A DNA stretch of 64,000 nt from Marsupella aquatica (lineage: Eukaryota; Marchantiophyta), in the NCBI GenBank assembly GCA_973895155.1, contig OZ316897.1, positions 1,860,001 to 1,924,000 of the forward strand, written 5' to 3'. Positions 1 through 10,477 of the stretch are shown here, piece by piece; positions within the stretch are counted from its first letter, which is position 1; each line of letters starts with the position of its first letter. The notes beneath the pieces are model-generated. The model ran no database searches. It was not told where the DNA came from and worked only from the letters and a program-made list of their open reading frames with translations. The position numbers were made by a program, and so were the translations under genes.

Positions 1-27
1 CATTCTCTCTGCTTTGTAATGTTGCAG

Positions 28-3000
28 ACTCAGTACCATTACCAGGCATTATGCAAAAAGTCACAATAATGGGGAATTGCATGGACATGCTATGCCGGCT
101 TGATGCTGGGGGGCAAGGAAATATCTTTCAAATTGGGTTGACTGGGTACTTGACTCTAAAAGACATTGATCTGAGAAATGGGCTTTGCACTCAAGGAGGT
201 GCTGTTCTGGTATCTGGATCGGGAGCACTAATGGCTGGTCAGGGCGGAAAGTTTGTGGCTTTGAATGTCCACTTCTTCAATAATACTGCAACGGTAAGCA
301 GTGACTGCTTTACAAGGGTCATAGGCCTATATAGACCCAGTTTCAGAATTCTTCCAGAGCAAATATGAAGTGACACGGCCATGGATATATCAAATCAATA
401 CTTTGTTGAGATGGTCTAACCGGATATAAGCAAATTGTGTGGTTCTTTTTTGATTTGATATTGCAGTCATCCTTTGTCTATGTGCACTGTCCAATTTAAT
501 TATTAGTTCAAATGATCTCCAAGGTGTCTTAGTTGTAGCCTAGCTGGTCTTCAAATAATTCAATTCTGGTTGAAAAGTCACAACACACAACATTTGGTTT
601 AATTTGCTATTAAACTGAAGTTTATAAAGGATAGGATTAAACTACCAGTGTCCAATGTATGTGTCCTATAACAACGTTGCCAATGCAACTATTCTTGAAT
701 CAATTAACAGGAAGTTGGAGGAGCTTTAGCAGTCCTGGGTGGGGCACTCGCTTACTACCATGGTTGTGTCTTCATTGCAAACTCGGTAAGGCTTTTGTCC
801 TTAGTCCATCAGTCTCTATGTTCCCTATCATTTCAGCATTCAGGAAGTTATTGTACAGCAATGAATTACCTTTATAAAGTTTGATGTTGCATCAAGAGAC
901 ACTTCTCCATGTGAGAACCAGCTAACTTAGATCATAAAATACGAGCAAGAGAGTTCCAAATATAAGTAAAGCACTACTGACTTACAAAACAATATTCTAA
1001 ATATGAATGTTTATAGATAAAGGAAGGGCTCACATGTATAGTCACTAATTGGACAATTCTAGCTTTAAATAAAATGTTGACCAAATAAAACTTCCTAACC
1101 ATGTGAACCAATTTGTGCAAGTGCAGGCTCCACGTGGTGGTGCAATATATATTGGTTCCTCCGACCAGTTTCCCTTAGTGGACAGTACGATAATGGACAC
1201 ATCGGCAAGGATTAACGAAATAAAAGACACCACAATGGCCATGTCACCTCCTCCTATGAACATGATGTCACCTCCTCCCATGGACATGATGTCACCTCCT
1301 CCCATGGACATGATGTCACCTCCTCCTATGGACATGATGTCACCTCCTGATGCAATGGTGCCGGGATGTAGCCTCAGCAGTTGCTCCTCATCTGTAGATA
1401 CTCTCTTCCTCATGAATACAGCAGACCAGGGTGGTGCTGTGTATGTTGATGATACTTCCACAACCTGTTCAGATGGAATGTCTCCCGGTGGCACAATAGA
1501 CGTCACAAATTCACGCTTTGAGAACAACTCAGCCATGGTACTGATTTTCATATTCTCTAGTTACATTCTAGTTAATTAGAGATGCATACACAGCTCAAAG
1601 GTCGAAGGACTATGTCCTTCCCTTGTTTTGTCGTAATTACTTGTATATTGATACACTGGAGATTATTTACGTGTCAGGATGCTGGAGGAGCCATATTTCT
1701 TGGCTGGCGTGCAGCAGGAGCTGCTGCCCAGATTAAGAATTCTGACTTTGTGGACAATGCTGCCATGGTTTGCACTTCCTAATCTTTTCTCTCCATTGAA
1801 AGATTTCAATCACACACTCAGGAGCTACTTAAGAGCACAAACAAACATCTATGTAATATTCAGTACAACTTTTTCATTTAACAAAGCAAGCATATATAGA
1901 GTTGAAGTCTTATATAGCTCAAGTCTCTGTGACCGCCCCCCCTCCCCATCTCTAAAGTTTGACCTTATAGTTGTTCATTACAGTAATACCCTCTTGGCTA
2001 AAGGGAATTTACTGTCTACTTGTGACACATACAACCACACACATATATTTATATTGTACAACATATAGTAGACATTCCTCACATACATCATGTAGCTGTT
2101 TGTCTATGCATTCATAGTTAGCTAATTAACAGTTGATGATTCATAGTCAGGCTGGCTGGCAGTGAAAAGTTTCTTGATCCTCCTCACTGTTGTGACCTGC
2201 CCTGATTAAACAGAATTCTGGTGGAGATATAACCTTGGACAAAGCTCTTACAGCCTCACATGGGGTGTGGCTATTTGCTTACGATACCCAATTCTCTGGC
2301 ACTATTGGGGGCGCATCAATGCAGGTATAAGCTCAAACTCTACACCTCTTGATCCCGCATGTGGAATTTTCAAGTGGAAATGATGAGTTATGTTCATTAA
2401 TTTGGCTTTTTATAAGTTGTCCTTGAATAAAAAATTTAAGAGTAGGCATGCTCTACTTCACTTAGATGAAAGTGATGTTCTCCAGATTCATTCCAAATAA
2501 CAACATATCTGAGTGTTGACTTTTGTTGCTAGCAAGGATAATTTATAATTCTTTTGGTTGTGAGGACTTAGTTGGCATGATTAGCTAGTCTGTGGGTCAA
2601 ATTGAAGGTGCCCATATATTGTGGGTTGTGGTCTTTGCATGGTTGGATCACCAGCATACGCAAGTTGTGGATGTGGGAGCACTTGGCAACGCGAGCTTCT
2701 CTAAATGCAAATTCCCTGTAAGGTCCCAAGGACATTTGAATTGAATTTTTGAGCTAGCTAGTGCTAGATTCTGAAATTAGTGAATCAGATCAAATCTCCA
2801 TTTAGGCTATTCTGATTGTTGAAACTTGAATTGACCACTGAGTTGCCAATAAGCAACTTACATCTATCATTGTTGGTCTAAACTTGTTCAGATGTCGGAC
2901 TCGGTGAATTGCATGGGTAGCGCATGCGATTTCTGCCCAGCCAAATCACTTCAACCATCTGTAACTGGGCCATCTAATCCTGATGTAAGATTTGGAATTG

Positions 3001-6000
3001 TGTTTGGCTTTGATTCTGGGTCAAATAAATAACTTATCAAAGGTGCATAATTACTTAAAGAGAAATCAGAGTTCAGGGTAGGATCAGGACTGCACCAATT
3101 TTGTTATTTAGCTCGTCAAGAGACTTGATCATTTCATAGTAGTTGTTATAATTCCATTGATTGCAATGATTTTAGTTCCCATCATGTAGCTTATATATCT
3201 TAGCAATCCTCAGAGTGTTCAATGTCTAGTAACATGGATTTTCTCTAATTTTCAAATATTACATGACAGCTGTCAGCACTGTCAGATCTACCATGGCCAG
3301 CATCTCTTGCGCCAACCTGTCCCATGCCCAGGGGCAATCTTTGCGGTTGGATACCTAGCGAATGTCTTGCCTCGCCCCCTCCCCCACCTAGCCCATCTCC
3401 TCCTCCACCAAGTCCACCAAGTCCACCCATGTGGTCTCCTCCACCACCCTCCCCTCCTCCCCCAAGTCCCCCACCCCCCTCCCCTTCTCCACCTCCACCA
3501 TCTCCACCTCCGCCACCAGCATCACCTCCACCGCCTTCTCCACCGCCTAGTCCTCCCCCACCCCCTAGTCCCCCTCCTCCATTGTGGTCACCCCCACCTC
3601 CAACTTGGTCTCCTCCACCTCCTCCAGCTCCAGCTAGTCCTCCTCCCCCACCAGATTCACCTCCACCACCAGCACCTCCACCACCCCCTTCTCCACCACC
3701 TCCTGCATCACCACCACCCCCATCATCTCCTCCTCCACCACCACCAAGCTCTCCTCCACCACCAGTTTGGTCCCCTCCTCCCCCAACTTGGTCTCCACCT
3801 CCACCAACACCATGGACCCCTCCCCCCCCAACATGGTCACCTCCACCCCCAGCTTGGTCCCCTCCACCCCCAACAGACATATGGAGCCCACCCCCACCAG
3901 TGTGGTCCCCTCCCCCTCCTGTTTGGTCTCCACCGCCACCCACATGGCCTTCTCCACCACCACCTTGGACACCACCCCCTCCACCAGCGCCCTTGTCTCC
4001 ACCACCTCCACCCATGCTATCCCCACCTCCACCCATGCTATCATCCCCACCTCCACCCATGCTATCACCCCCACCACCAATGCCTGATTGCTCAATGTGC
4101 CCTCCACACACCAAGAAGGGAAGTATCAAGGGTGACCCTCACTTCCTCGGGAAGCATGGAGAGCGATTTGACTTCCAAGGACAAAAGAATACTGACTACT
4201 GCGTTGTCTCCGACAAGAACGTGCATGTCAATATGCATGTCTTTCCAGGCATTCACAAGGGAACTACGGTGAGCCTAAGCAACCGAATCTAAAATCCAAA
4301 TGATTTCTCATGTGTTTTGAGTTAAATACTACTGTGGCCCAGGCCGAAATGAGTATTGCTGTATTTCTAAGAATGATTGTACTTTAATAATGTCTAGTTA
4401 CAACTTGTAGAATCTGCAGCTTTGGATTCATTCTTTTGTTGAGGTAGTTGACGAAAGAGAACAAATTGAATGCATTTTCACTTGTAAGTGATTGGGGTAA
4501 TCTAGATCTACTTGTGAAGCCAGATTGGATCACGACATATCGGAAACTAATCATTTTTTAAGTCACAGTGTTCAGTCTTACCATGACCTCGAGAAACTAA
4601 CTGTCCCTTGCTTTTCCAATTATGCAGTTTATTTCCCAAATTGGTGTGCTGTACAAGGAGTCTTTCGTCCTCGTCGATGCTCATGCTAACTCTAATGCTT
4701 CTGCTTTCAAACAACAGTGGAAACTCTTGGTGAACAATGTAAGTTGAATAAATTCTCTGCAATGAATTAGTGCAGTCAATTATCTTGCCATATTCTGTTT
4801 CCCCCAGCTTCACTATGATGGACACACTCATGAGTCCACAACCGTGAGTGTAAATGTATGAACATGTTTCATTTTTAGTCTTGATGGAAGTTAGAGAGCA
4901 TTTTGAGCTCGCATCCTAACTTGGTTTGATGGTTCGGTTATCGCAATATGTAAGGAAGCTTGAAGTAACGTATTGATCTGTATGACTCGTGTTTCAAATT
5001 CATGGAACTTAAGTTTTGGAGAATTAATGGGCTGGCTGTTCGTGTTCTTTCCAGGTTGAAGTGAAACCTCATCACGATTTTACTACCACAGACGGATTAA
5101 TTGTTCACCGTGGTTCCAATGGAGCTCATATCCAAGTCTTGGGAGAGCTCGACATGAACATAACTGTTCGCCCACCAACATTCACACCACGTGGATCGGG
5201 CCAAAACTACGTAACAAATCGTTTCCCATCTTGAGTTCTATGCGGCGGCAAGGCTTGGTTTTCCTGAGCTTTTGTTTTTGTTCTACTTGCGAATTTCTGC
5301 TATGCTGTAATCAAGAAAGGCAATTCTGCTATCGACAACTACCATGATCTACATTTCTGTGTGTTATCTTGCAATTATGGCACGCACAATTAACATAGAT
5401 ATGACTTGGACTAGAGTGAACATCTTACTATGTCTTACTATGGTAATATCTTACTATGCTCAGCTAATCTGGTCTTTTATAAATGATGGCGAACAACAGG
5501 TCAACTTCAAGATTGATCAACTGAAAACAACTCCACAAGTTCATGGAGTACTTGGTATGTGGGCATTTATTTGTGGCACTTAAGTTGACCTATCCAAGCT
5601 AAGTCTGCGAGATAACTCAGCGACATCAACGACTAGGACATGATTGATGATTGTTTGAAATTGTTAAGTTGTAGAGTTGTACAGTAAATATTGATTTGCA
5701 GGCTGTAGAAACTCAAGTACGTGAACTAATTGTCAGCTGGTGGACAAGGAAGCTGCAATTTGATGCAACTGGATGGATAACTAATTATGTCGATAAAATA
5801 CTGTGAATACAGGTCAGACCTATAAAGAAACTAAACAGACATACAAGAAGCTCCACGAAGCCAGGCACAAGAAAGGGCATCAAAGGGCATCCACCATCTT
5901 CGTTGATGGCAGAGCCGAGGACTATGCAACAACCGATATCCTGGCCCCAGATTGCAAGTTCACTCAGTTCCAGGTTTGTAATTTTTCACAATCTCGAGTT

Positions 6001-6405
6001 CTATGGTTCCCCAATTACGCTATTTTGAGCTGAACATCCATAAATATGATCATGTTATTGTAGATTGTTCGTGAAAGAGCAGTTGTCATCCAATTCGACA
6101 CAAATTCTTAGGCTTGTTTGCTACGCAATCCTTGTAATCAATCCTAAACCTGTGAAATCATAATGTAGATCTTCAAGAGTGTTGTCTGTGGTTTTTAGAT
6201 ACAATCAATCGCAACAGCATCCGTGAACTTATGAGACTTCTATATAATCATGTTGCAGGGTCAAAAGAACGTGGTAAAGAGGATTCACAGGGCTCTGATG
6301 AGTACTGCTGGAGCCCTTTTCACAAACGACGGTGTAGAAGAGATTGTTGACATCTGTACTGGATTCGGGGTGGATACATTGGATTGCATGTTCAGGCTTA
6401 ACTGA
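28..6405 (+). CDS. Chimeric cell-wall-type protein: Pmp/beta-helix repeats + Ser-Pro linker + root-cap domain (5' partial)
   Basis: The 5' end lies outside the window. Fourteen exons with GT-AG borders keep one frame: 28-293, 711-785, 1127-1537, 1678-1767, 2214-2324, 2655-2717, 2892-2984, 3270-4268, 4628-4738, 4808-4843, 5055-5210, 5500-5554, 5813-5973, 6259-6405 (TGA), about 923 residues. Exons 1-5 carry repeated GGA-type turns followed by F..N(N/S)A motifs (FFNNTA, FIANS, FENNSA, FVDNAA), as in polymorphic-membrane-protein/right-handed beta-helix repeats. Exon 8 is a long Ser-Pro-rich block (about 3366-4085) like extensins. After it comes GDPHFLGKHGERFDFQG, which opens a domain like plant root-cap/LEA-related proteins; GVLGQTYKET and a Cys-containing C-terminus continue it. 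Family knowledge suggests secretion to the wall; the signal peptide is not in view. Exons 2-11 are all phase 0-0. The function is inferred from domains only; the exon model is strong. Confidence 0.85.
1241..1348 (+). repeat. In-frame 24-bp tandem repeat coding MSPPPMDM
   Basis: Four full 24-bp units (1241, 1265, 1289, 1313) and a half unit lie inside exon 3 of the wall protein. Each unit encodes Met-Ser-Pro-Pro-Pro-Met-Asp/Asn-Met. Repeat number is likely to vary between individuals. Confidence 0.9.
3366..4085 (+). repeat. Low-complexity SPPPP/WSPPPP coding block
   Basis: About 240 codons of Ser-Pro(3-5) with interspersed WSPPPP and MLSPPPP units, extensin- or pherophorin-like. It is the linker of the wall protein. 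The antisense glycine-rich open frame across it is only its shadow. Confidence 0.9.
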
Positions 6406-6563
6406 TTACTCTAGATCTCCAAAGCAGTCCACTAGCTTCTTCGAAGTAGTTGATAACCATGTATCTCTCATCGATTCAAGATCCTCAATTTTGAGCCATG
6501 AACCTATCTTTATGGCTGCGAGTTCCCCCACCCTCTCTTTGTATTCGATGAGCGTCTAGTATA

Positions 6564-6815
6564 TATGCCATTGCAAGCATTTTCAGATTTGTGCCGCCCT
6601 CAAAAGATGTAGCCCAAGCAGGAGTACAGAATGGGCCGGTATCAATGAGGATCCAGCAAGTTGGCTAATTAACTTAAGTTAGCCAACTGTTGCTTTGGTG
6701 ACTCTTCTAGACCGCTAAATAACTTGTTGTCAGTGATATACAAGCTGATCAATCCTAGTTTGTTCTGAATACCCCGAGAGGGAGACACAAATCTGAAAAT
6801 GCTTGCAATGGCATA
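6564..6815. mobile_element. Short palindromic MITE, about 250 bp
   Basis: The left end, reading TATGCCATTGCAAGCATTTT from 6564, recurs as its reverse complement ending at 6815. The match runs over about 32 bp with few changes. The interior has no coding capacity. CTAG(T)-like sequence flanks both ends, but a clear target duplication cannot be fixed. It sits about 160 bp beyond the stop codon of the wall-protein gene, so it may lie in that gene's 3' UTR or just downstream. Confidence 0.75.
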
Positions 6816-7756
6816 CTAGAAGTATACTTCATGCTATGTTCAATAGTAGAACTGTTAGAAATAGTATTGATTTGAACTCTTAACAATTTTGTTTCTAAAT
6901 CAATATCATAATTAAATTTCTATTCCTAATATGCGTTGCTATGCTGTACAAATCTGGCCTACTTCAATCGAATGTACTCTCTTCGCTGGCCTATGGATAA
7001 TTTCTCCTTTAATTTTTCGAAAAACAATACCCATCATCTTTATTATCGTTACGAAAACTAGCGGAAAGGTTAATGCAATACAGGAAAACTGGTGACAGGT
7101 AATGGTCACCACAACGCGACCTCCTTTGAAGAGGTTTCGTTTCTCCTGCCTCGGTTTCCGGCCATCAGGCTTGGATCTATCAGCTCGCCTATCAACCATG
7201 ATTAAGCCATTGTTAGGGCTGAAATTTCCATTCTTCCTGTTGACTCTAGATTATGAGAAAACATTCCATGAGTAAGAGCATCAGCCATTTGAGTTTAAAT
7301 TAAAGGGCCTGCAACGAGGCTGGTAACTCTGCCTGAAGTGAATGAGAACTTTCCACGAAGTGTCACTCAGCAATTCGATGTCGATTTCAACCTGTAGGAT
7401 AGGAAACCGAGACATGACATCTCGTCAGTTAACTTTGCAGTCTTGTCATGTACATTGACTCAGTATTCCGGTTTGACCTGTAAAGAGCCACTAGCCATGA
7501 CAAAAACCTGATTACACCATATTTCACCATTTTTAGTATTTTTTCCTGAATTGTGGAGTTAGAGGAGAAGAATGTGAAAAAGTGAGAAGTGTTGGACTCT
7601 TCTCCTTTTATATGGCCAGTGGTGGTATACGAGAGAATTGAAATTGTAGTTTACATAAGTAGCTGGCATCAGTAATTGCAACAAAGGCATTTATAACTAC
7701 ACTACCTATTGCAGTGGTTTCTTCTATACCATTGGCAGTAGTACTTGATATTTTAC
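6816..7756. other. No confident gene; possible 3' exon of the decayed AlaX gene
   Basis: An open minus-strand piece at 7391-7281 follows a good acceptor (tcctacag) and reads VEIDIELLSDTSWKVLIHF before a stop. It could be a downstream exon of the AlaX-like pseudogene, but I do not recognise it. The minus frame at 6939-7199 is not recognisable either. Confidence 0.3.
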
Positions 7757-8170
7757 CTTCGGTAAAGCGTTGAGTTGCTTCAAGACCGGCGAATCCCGCT
7801 GGTGGACATAATCAAACAAATGCTGCTCCACAGACCGCTTCAATTCTTCGCACCCCAGCAGCAATTAATACCCTGCTCTGAGATAATCTTGATTCCCCGA
7901 ATGTCTGCGGTATTCCTAACATGTGTACCTCCACATAACGCCGTTCTAATTCCTTCTACATTGACAACCGTAACCTGAATCAAGAGATGACATACGTCAA
8001 TGGACTACGTTTTACAACCACATGCATTAACAGTCTTCGCCATAGGCGTCATCCTCCAAATACAGGCATCGCAGCTCCGGGTGGATCTCTTTATCGTGGT
8101 TGATCAGCAAGGTGCGAGTGCTCACAGCATTTGCTTTAACAACGAGACGGACCCATAAGGTTCCGCTACA
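7757..8170 (-). pseudogene. AlaX-like / alanyl-tRNA-synthetase editing-domain (SAD) pseudogene
   Basis: Reading leftward, an upstream piece (about 8170-8027) shows a segment with LYLEDDAYGED. After an acceptor, an exon from 7974 contains ALCGGTHVRNTADIRGIKII. The CGGTHV..T..I motif is the zinc and catalytic signature of the AlaRS/ThrRS second additional domain, which in free-standing AlaX proteins deacylates mischarged tRNA-Ala. The next block, AAGVRRIEAVCGAAF then DYVHQRDSPVLKQLNALPK, needs two frame changes: one at ATTAATTGCTGC after SEQGI, the other at an extra T in GCATTTGTTTGAT. It ends at a good donor at 7757. Two frameshifts within about 60 bp make it a pseudogene unless they are assembly errors. 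No N-terminal part was found; the neighbouring coiled-coil relic abuts it. Confidence 0.7.
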
Positions 8171-8440
8171 TTCATTACGGTGGCCCAGTCCTCGTACTAT
8201 GATGGATCCTGTAAGCCAGCACCGAGCCCACTCTCCTCTCGCGCACTTTGAGAAGGGCCTCGCCGATTGCAATCTGAGCCTTGAGGTCGGCGGCCTCTCG
8301 CTCTCCCTCTTTCTGACTAGCCTCCAAAGTGGCCACCTGAGCTTCGGCTTCACCCAAATTTTCTCGGCAGGTGCCCAAAGTCGTCTTCAACGAGAGGAGA
8401 TCGGCCTCGAGCTTTCCCACCTTCTCAGTGAGTGCCACTG

Positions 8441-8758
8441 AGCTCTTCGCCCAATGCTCGTGTAACCGTAGCCCTGCATTGGCAGCCTCCCGTAGACGCC
8501 AATGATAGTAGCATAAATGGGTGGACTTTGCATAGGCACTTCGACCTCCACCAGCCCCTTCACCCTTGCCTGGTCATACTTGGTGTGTCCCTGGAGAGCC
8601 ACTAAGCTCTTCACCCAGTGCTTGTGTAACTGAAGCCCTGCATTGGCAGCCTCCAGCAGATCACCGATGATGGTAGCATAAATGGGTGAAATCTGCACAG
8701 GCACTTGGACCTCCACCAGCCCCTTCACCCATGCCTGGTCATACTCAGGACTGGTGGC
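8441..8758. repeat. Tandem duplication, about 165-bp unit
   Basis: Two units (about 8441-8602 and 8610-8758) share ccctgcattggcagcctcc, gtagcataaatgggtg and acctccaccagccccttcac. They are the DNA basis of the duplicated protein unit in the decayed coiled-coil gene. The downstream copy carries a frameshift. Confidence 0.8.
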
Positions 8759-9009
8759 TGAACTCTCAGGGTCTCCCAGGTTGCAGCACCTGCCAGCTCC
8801 CGATTGAATCCAGAGATTGATACTCCCTCCCTCACCCGGTACGTTGTTGTTATCCGTACCTCCATCCCTCATTTCTGCTGGTGCTTCGTCTTTCAATTCG
8901 ACCGTATTGTGCCCCGGGATTGTGCACGAGTGTCTCACCTTGCTCCTGCTACGGGTGGCATCATTAGACCTGGCCTTCCTCTTCTTGGCCGGTGTGCTCT
9001 CCCCAGCCC

Positions 9010-9125
9010 CTTCCTCTGAAGCACACGTCCTGGTGTCCCACAAGAATGCGCGCAGACGGATAACCAAGCTCCCCTTCCTCTGAAGCACACATCTTGGTGT
9101 ACCACAAGAATGCACACGTATAACC
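9010..9125. repeat. Tandem duplication, about 67-bp unit
   Basis: The sequence cctctgaagcacac followed by tggtgt.ccacaagaatgc occurs at about 9010-9050 and again at 9077-9115. It lies inside the decayed coiled-coil gene. Confidence 0.7.
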
Positions 9126-9647
9126 GAGCTTGGCCTTCACAGAGACTACTCCCTTGCTGTCCTGGTGGCGCTTGCTCATTCCAAATCGCCACCATCCCAA
9201 TACATGGTCCGGGTGGACCTTATGTCCAAATTGATTGCCAACTCCGGTCTCGAGAATGCATTTGGGCTCCGCTCCACTATTTTGATGCAGAATTGCTACA
9301 TGGGCTCTCCCTTAAATGCCGAGAAGACCATCCTGCCTCTCCGTGCCTTGCGTCCGCCCGCCACCCACTCGGCTGATTTCTCAGATGAAAGAGGGTCGGG
9401 TGGTGCGGTTCGGGCAAACCCCCAAATCCCGGTGGGGAAGTCTAAGTGCTTCGCAGCACTCCGCGTACGAGATGGTGACTCCAAATGCCATCAACTGGAC
9501 CCCCCCCTGACCAATGTGGATTCCCTTTTCTACGTCCATGCAAATCTTCTCATGTGGTATTTTGATGGCCAACTTTAAGAACTCCATAAGGCCACTGCTC
9601 TCGAATTCCACCTCCATAGCCTCAGCTGTCGTGGGAGCCGCAATGGG

Positions 9648-10015
9648 AAAAAACATTTCCCTTTTTTTTTTTTTGGCCTTGAAAACAGAAAGCAGACCCA
9701 TCCAACACCCATCCAACAGAGGATAAACGTCCTGCTTTGGAGCATGCAGTTCAAGTAGGGCAGCCACAAGGGGACAATACCCAAGGATCCGACACTGACC
9801 CAGACTAGGAGGGAGAGAAGATTAAACCAGAACCCAAAGTGGACAACCAGAGCTGAGGAGATAATCAATACTCCCACCACTACACCCCACCTACACACAC
9901 ACACATACCCTCCACACCCCTTATGTGTGGAGGGAGGATTGAACCTGGGACCTCTCGGTTCTAGGCTCATCCTCTGGCCAACTGACCAAAGCCGTTGGTT
10001 AAAAAAACATTTCCC
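9648..10015 (-). mobile_element. Complete tRNA-derived SINE with target-site duplication
   Basis: On the minus strand the element runs from 10001 to 9662. It starts with a tRNA-like head: A-box-like GGTCAGTTGGCCAGAGG, then B-box-like GGTTCAATCC. A roughly 280-bp unrelated body and a T-run on the plus strand (A tail on the minus strand, about 9662-9674) follow. Both edges carry the same 14 bases, aaaaaacatttccc, at 9648-9661 and 10002-10015, as expected of a target-site duplication from LINE-machinery retroposition. It lies within the upstream part of the decayed coiled-coil gene. The head would be transcribed by RNA polymerase III. Confidence 0.85.
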
Positions 10016-10471
10016 TTCTTCTTGGATTTTCTTGTCTCCATCCTGAATCGCCGCCTTATTCGCATTTCAAGTAACCCGAACCTCTGGCTCTCCTCCTACG
10101 CCCTGAGCTAGTGAGCTGTGTATGGGCCATGAGACCAACTCCTGGTCTTCTTTCAGTAACCGAGCTGAATACATGGAGGGACGAGGAAGAAAAGACGTCC
10201 AGCTACTCTTAAATAAATTGTAAGGTTTTAAAGGAGGATTACAATCTCTGTGGACAGCAACGGGCCTGGGAAGTCGTCTTTCACTGAATATTTATTTCGT
10301 CTACGGAAGGTTTGTGCGACGATTATGCGCAATTGTCCTTTGTGCGTACTTTGAAATTCTGCACTCTGAACAGATTGCCGAGGACAGTGGATATGGCATA
10401 AGCCTGCTTGAGAGACTTGGGACTGTATTAGGTGTGTAGAAATTTATGAATAAGCTTGATTAACCCACAAA
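10016..10471. other. No gene recognised
   Basis: The left part may be upstream sequence of the decayed minus-strand coiled-coil gene, with a Lys-rich frame near 10020-10045. Nothing else is recognisable. Confidence 0.4.
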
Positions 10472-10477
10472 GGGGGA

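Larger units (their letters stand above)
8175..9647 (-). pseudogene. Decayed repeat-associated gene with coiled-coil C-terminus
   Basis: I do not recognise the family. Reading leftward from about 9640, frames with several shifts give a block containing GLMEFLKLAIKIPHE and IGQGGVQLMAFGVTISYAEC, then RKARRGRMVFSAFKGEP, then FSRPELAINLDIRSTRTMYW. Next come a Lys/Arg-rich stretch (KKRKARSNDATRSRSK), two copies of a roughly 55-residue unit (YDQA.VKGLVEV.VP.Q..PIYATII...EAANAGL.LH.HW), and a long heptad-like coil (LEADLLSLKTTL to LKAQIAIGEALLKV). Frames change at about 8500, 9300 and 9380. A SINE splits the upstream part. The layout suggests a transposon-borne or multicopy gene; the coil could equally be a domain of a host gene. 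Confidence 0.5.

Noticed and set aside
3245-4129. 294-codon glycine-rich frame on the minus strand
   Set aside because: It is the exact antisense of the Ser-Pro coding block, which lies in a well-supported plus-strand exon.
3307-4272. 321-codon His/Leu-rich plus-strand frame
   Set aside because: Shadow frame of the same proline block; the neighbouring frame joins the root-cap exons in phase.
9900-9999. A tRNA gene on the minus strand
   Set aside because: It is the tRNA-like head of the complete SINE with tail and target duplication.
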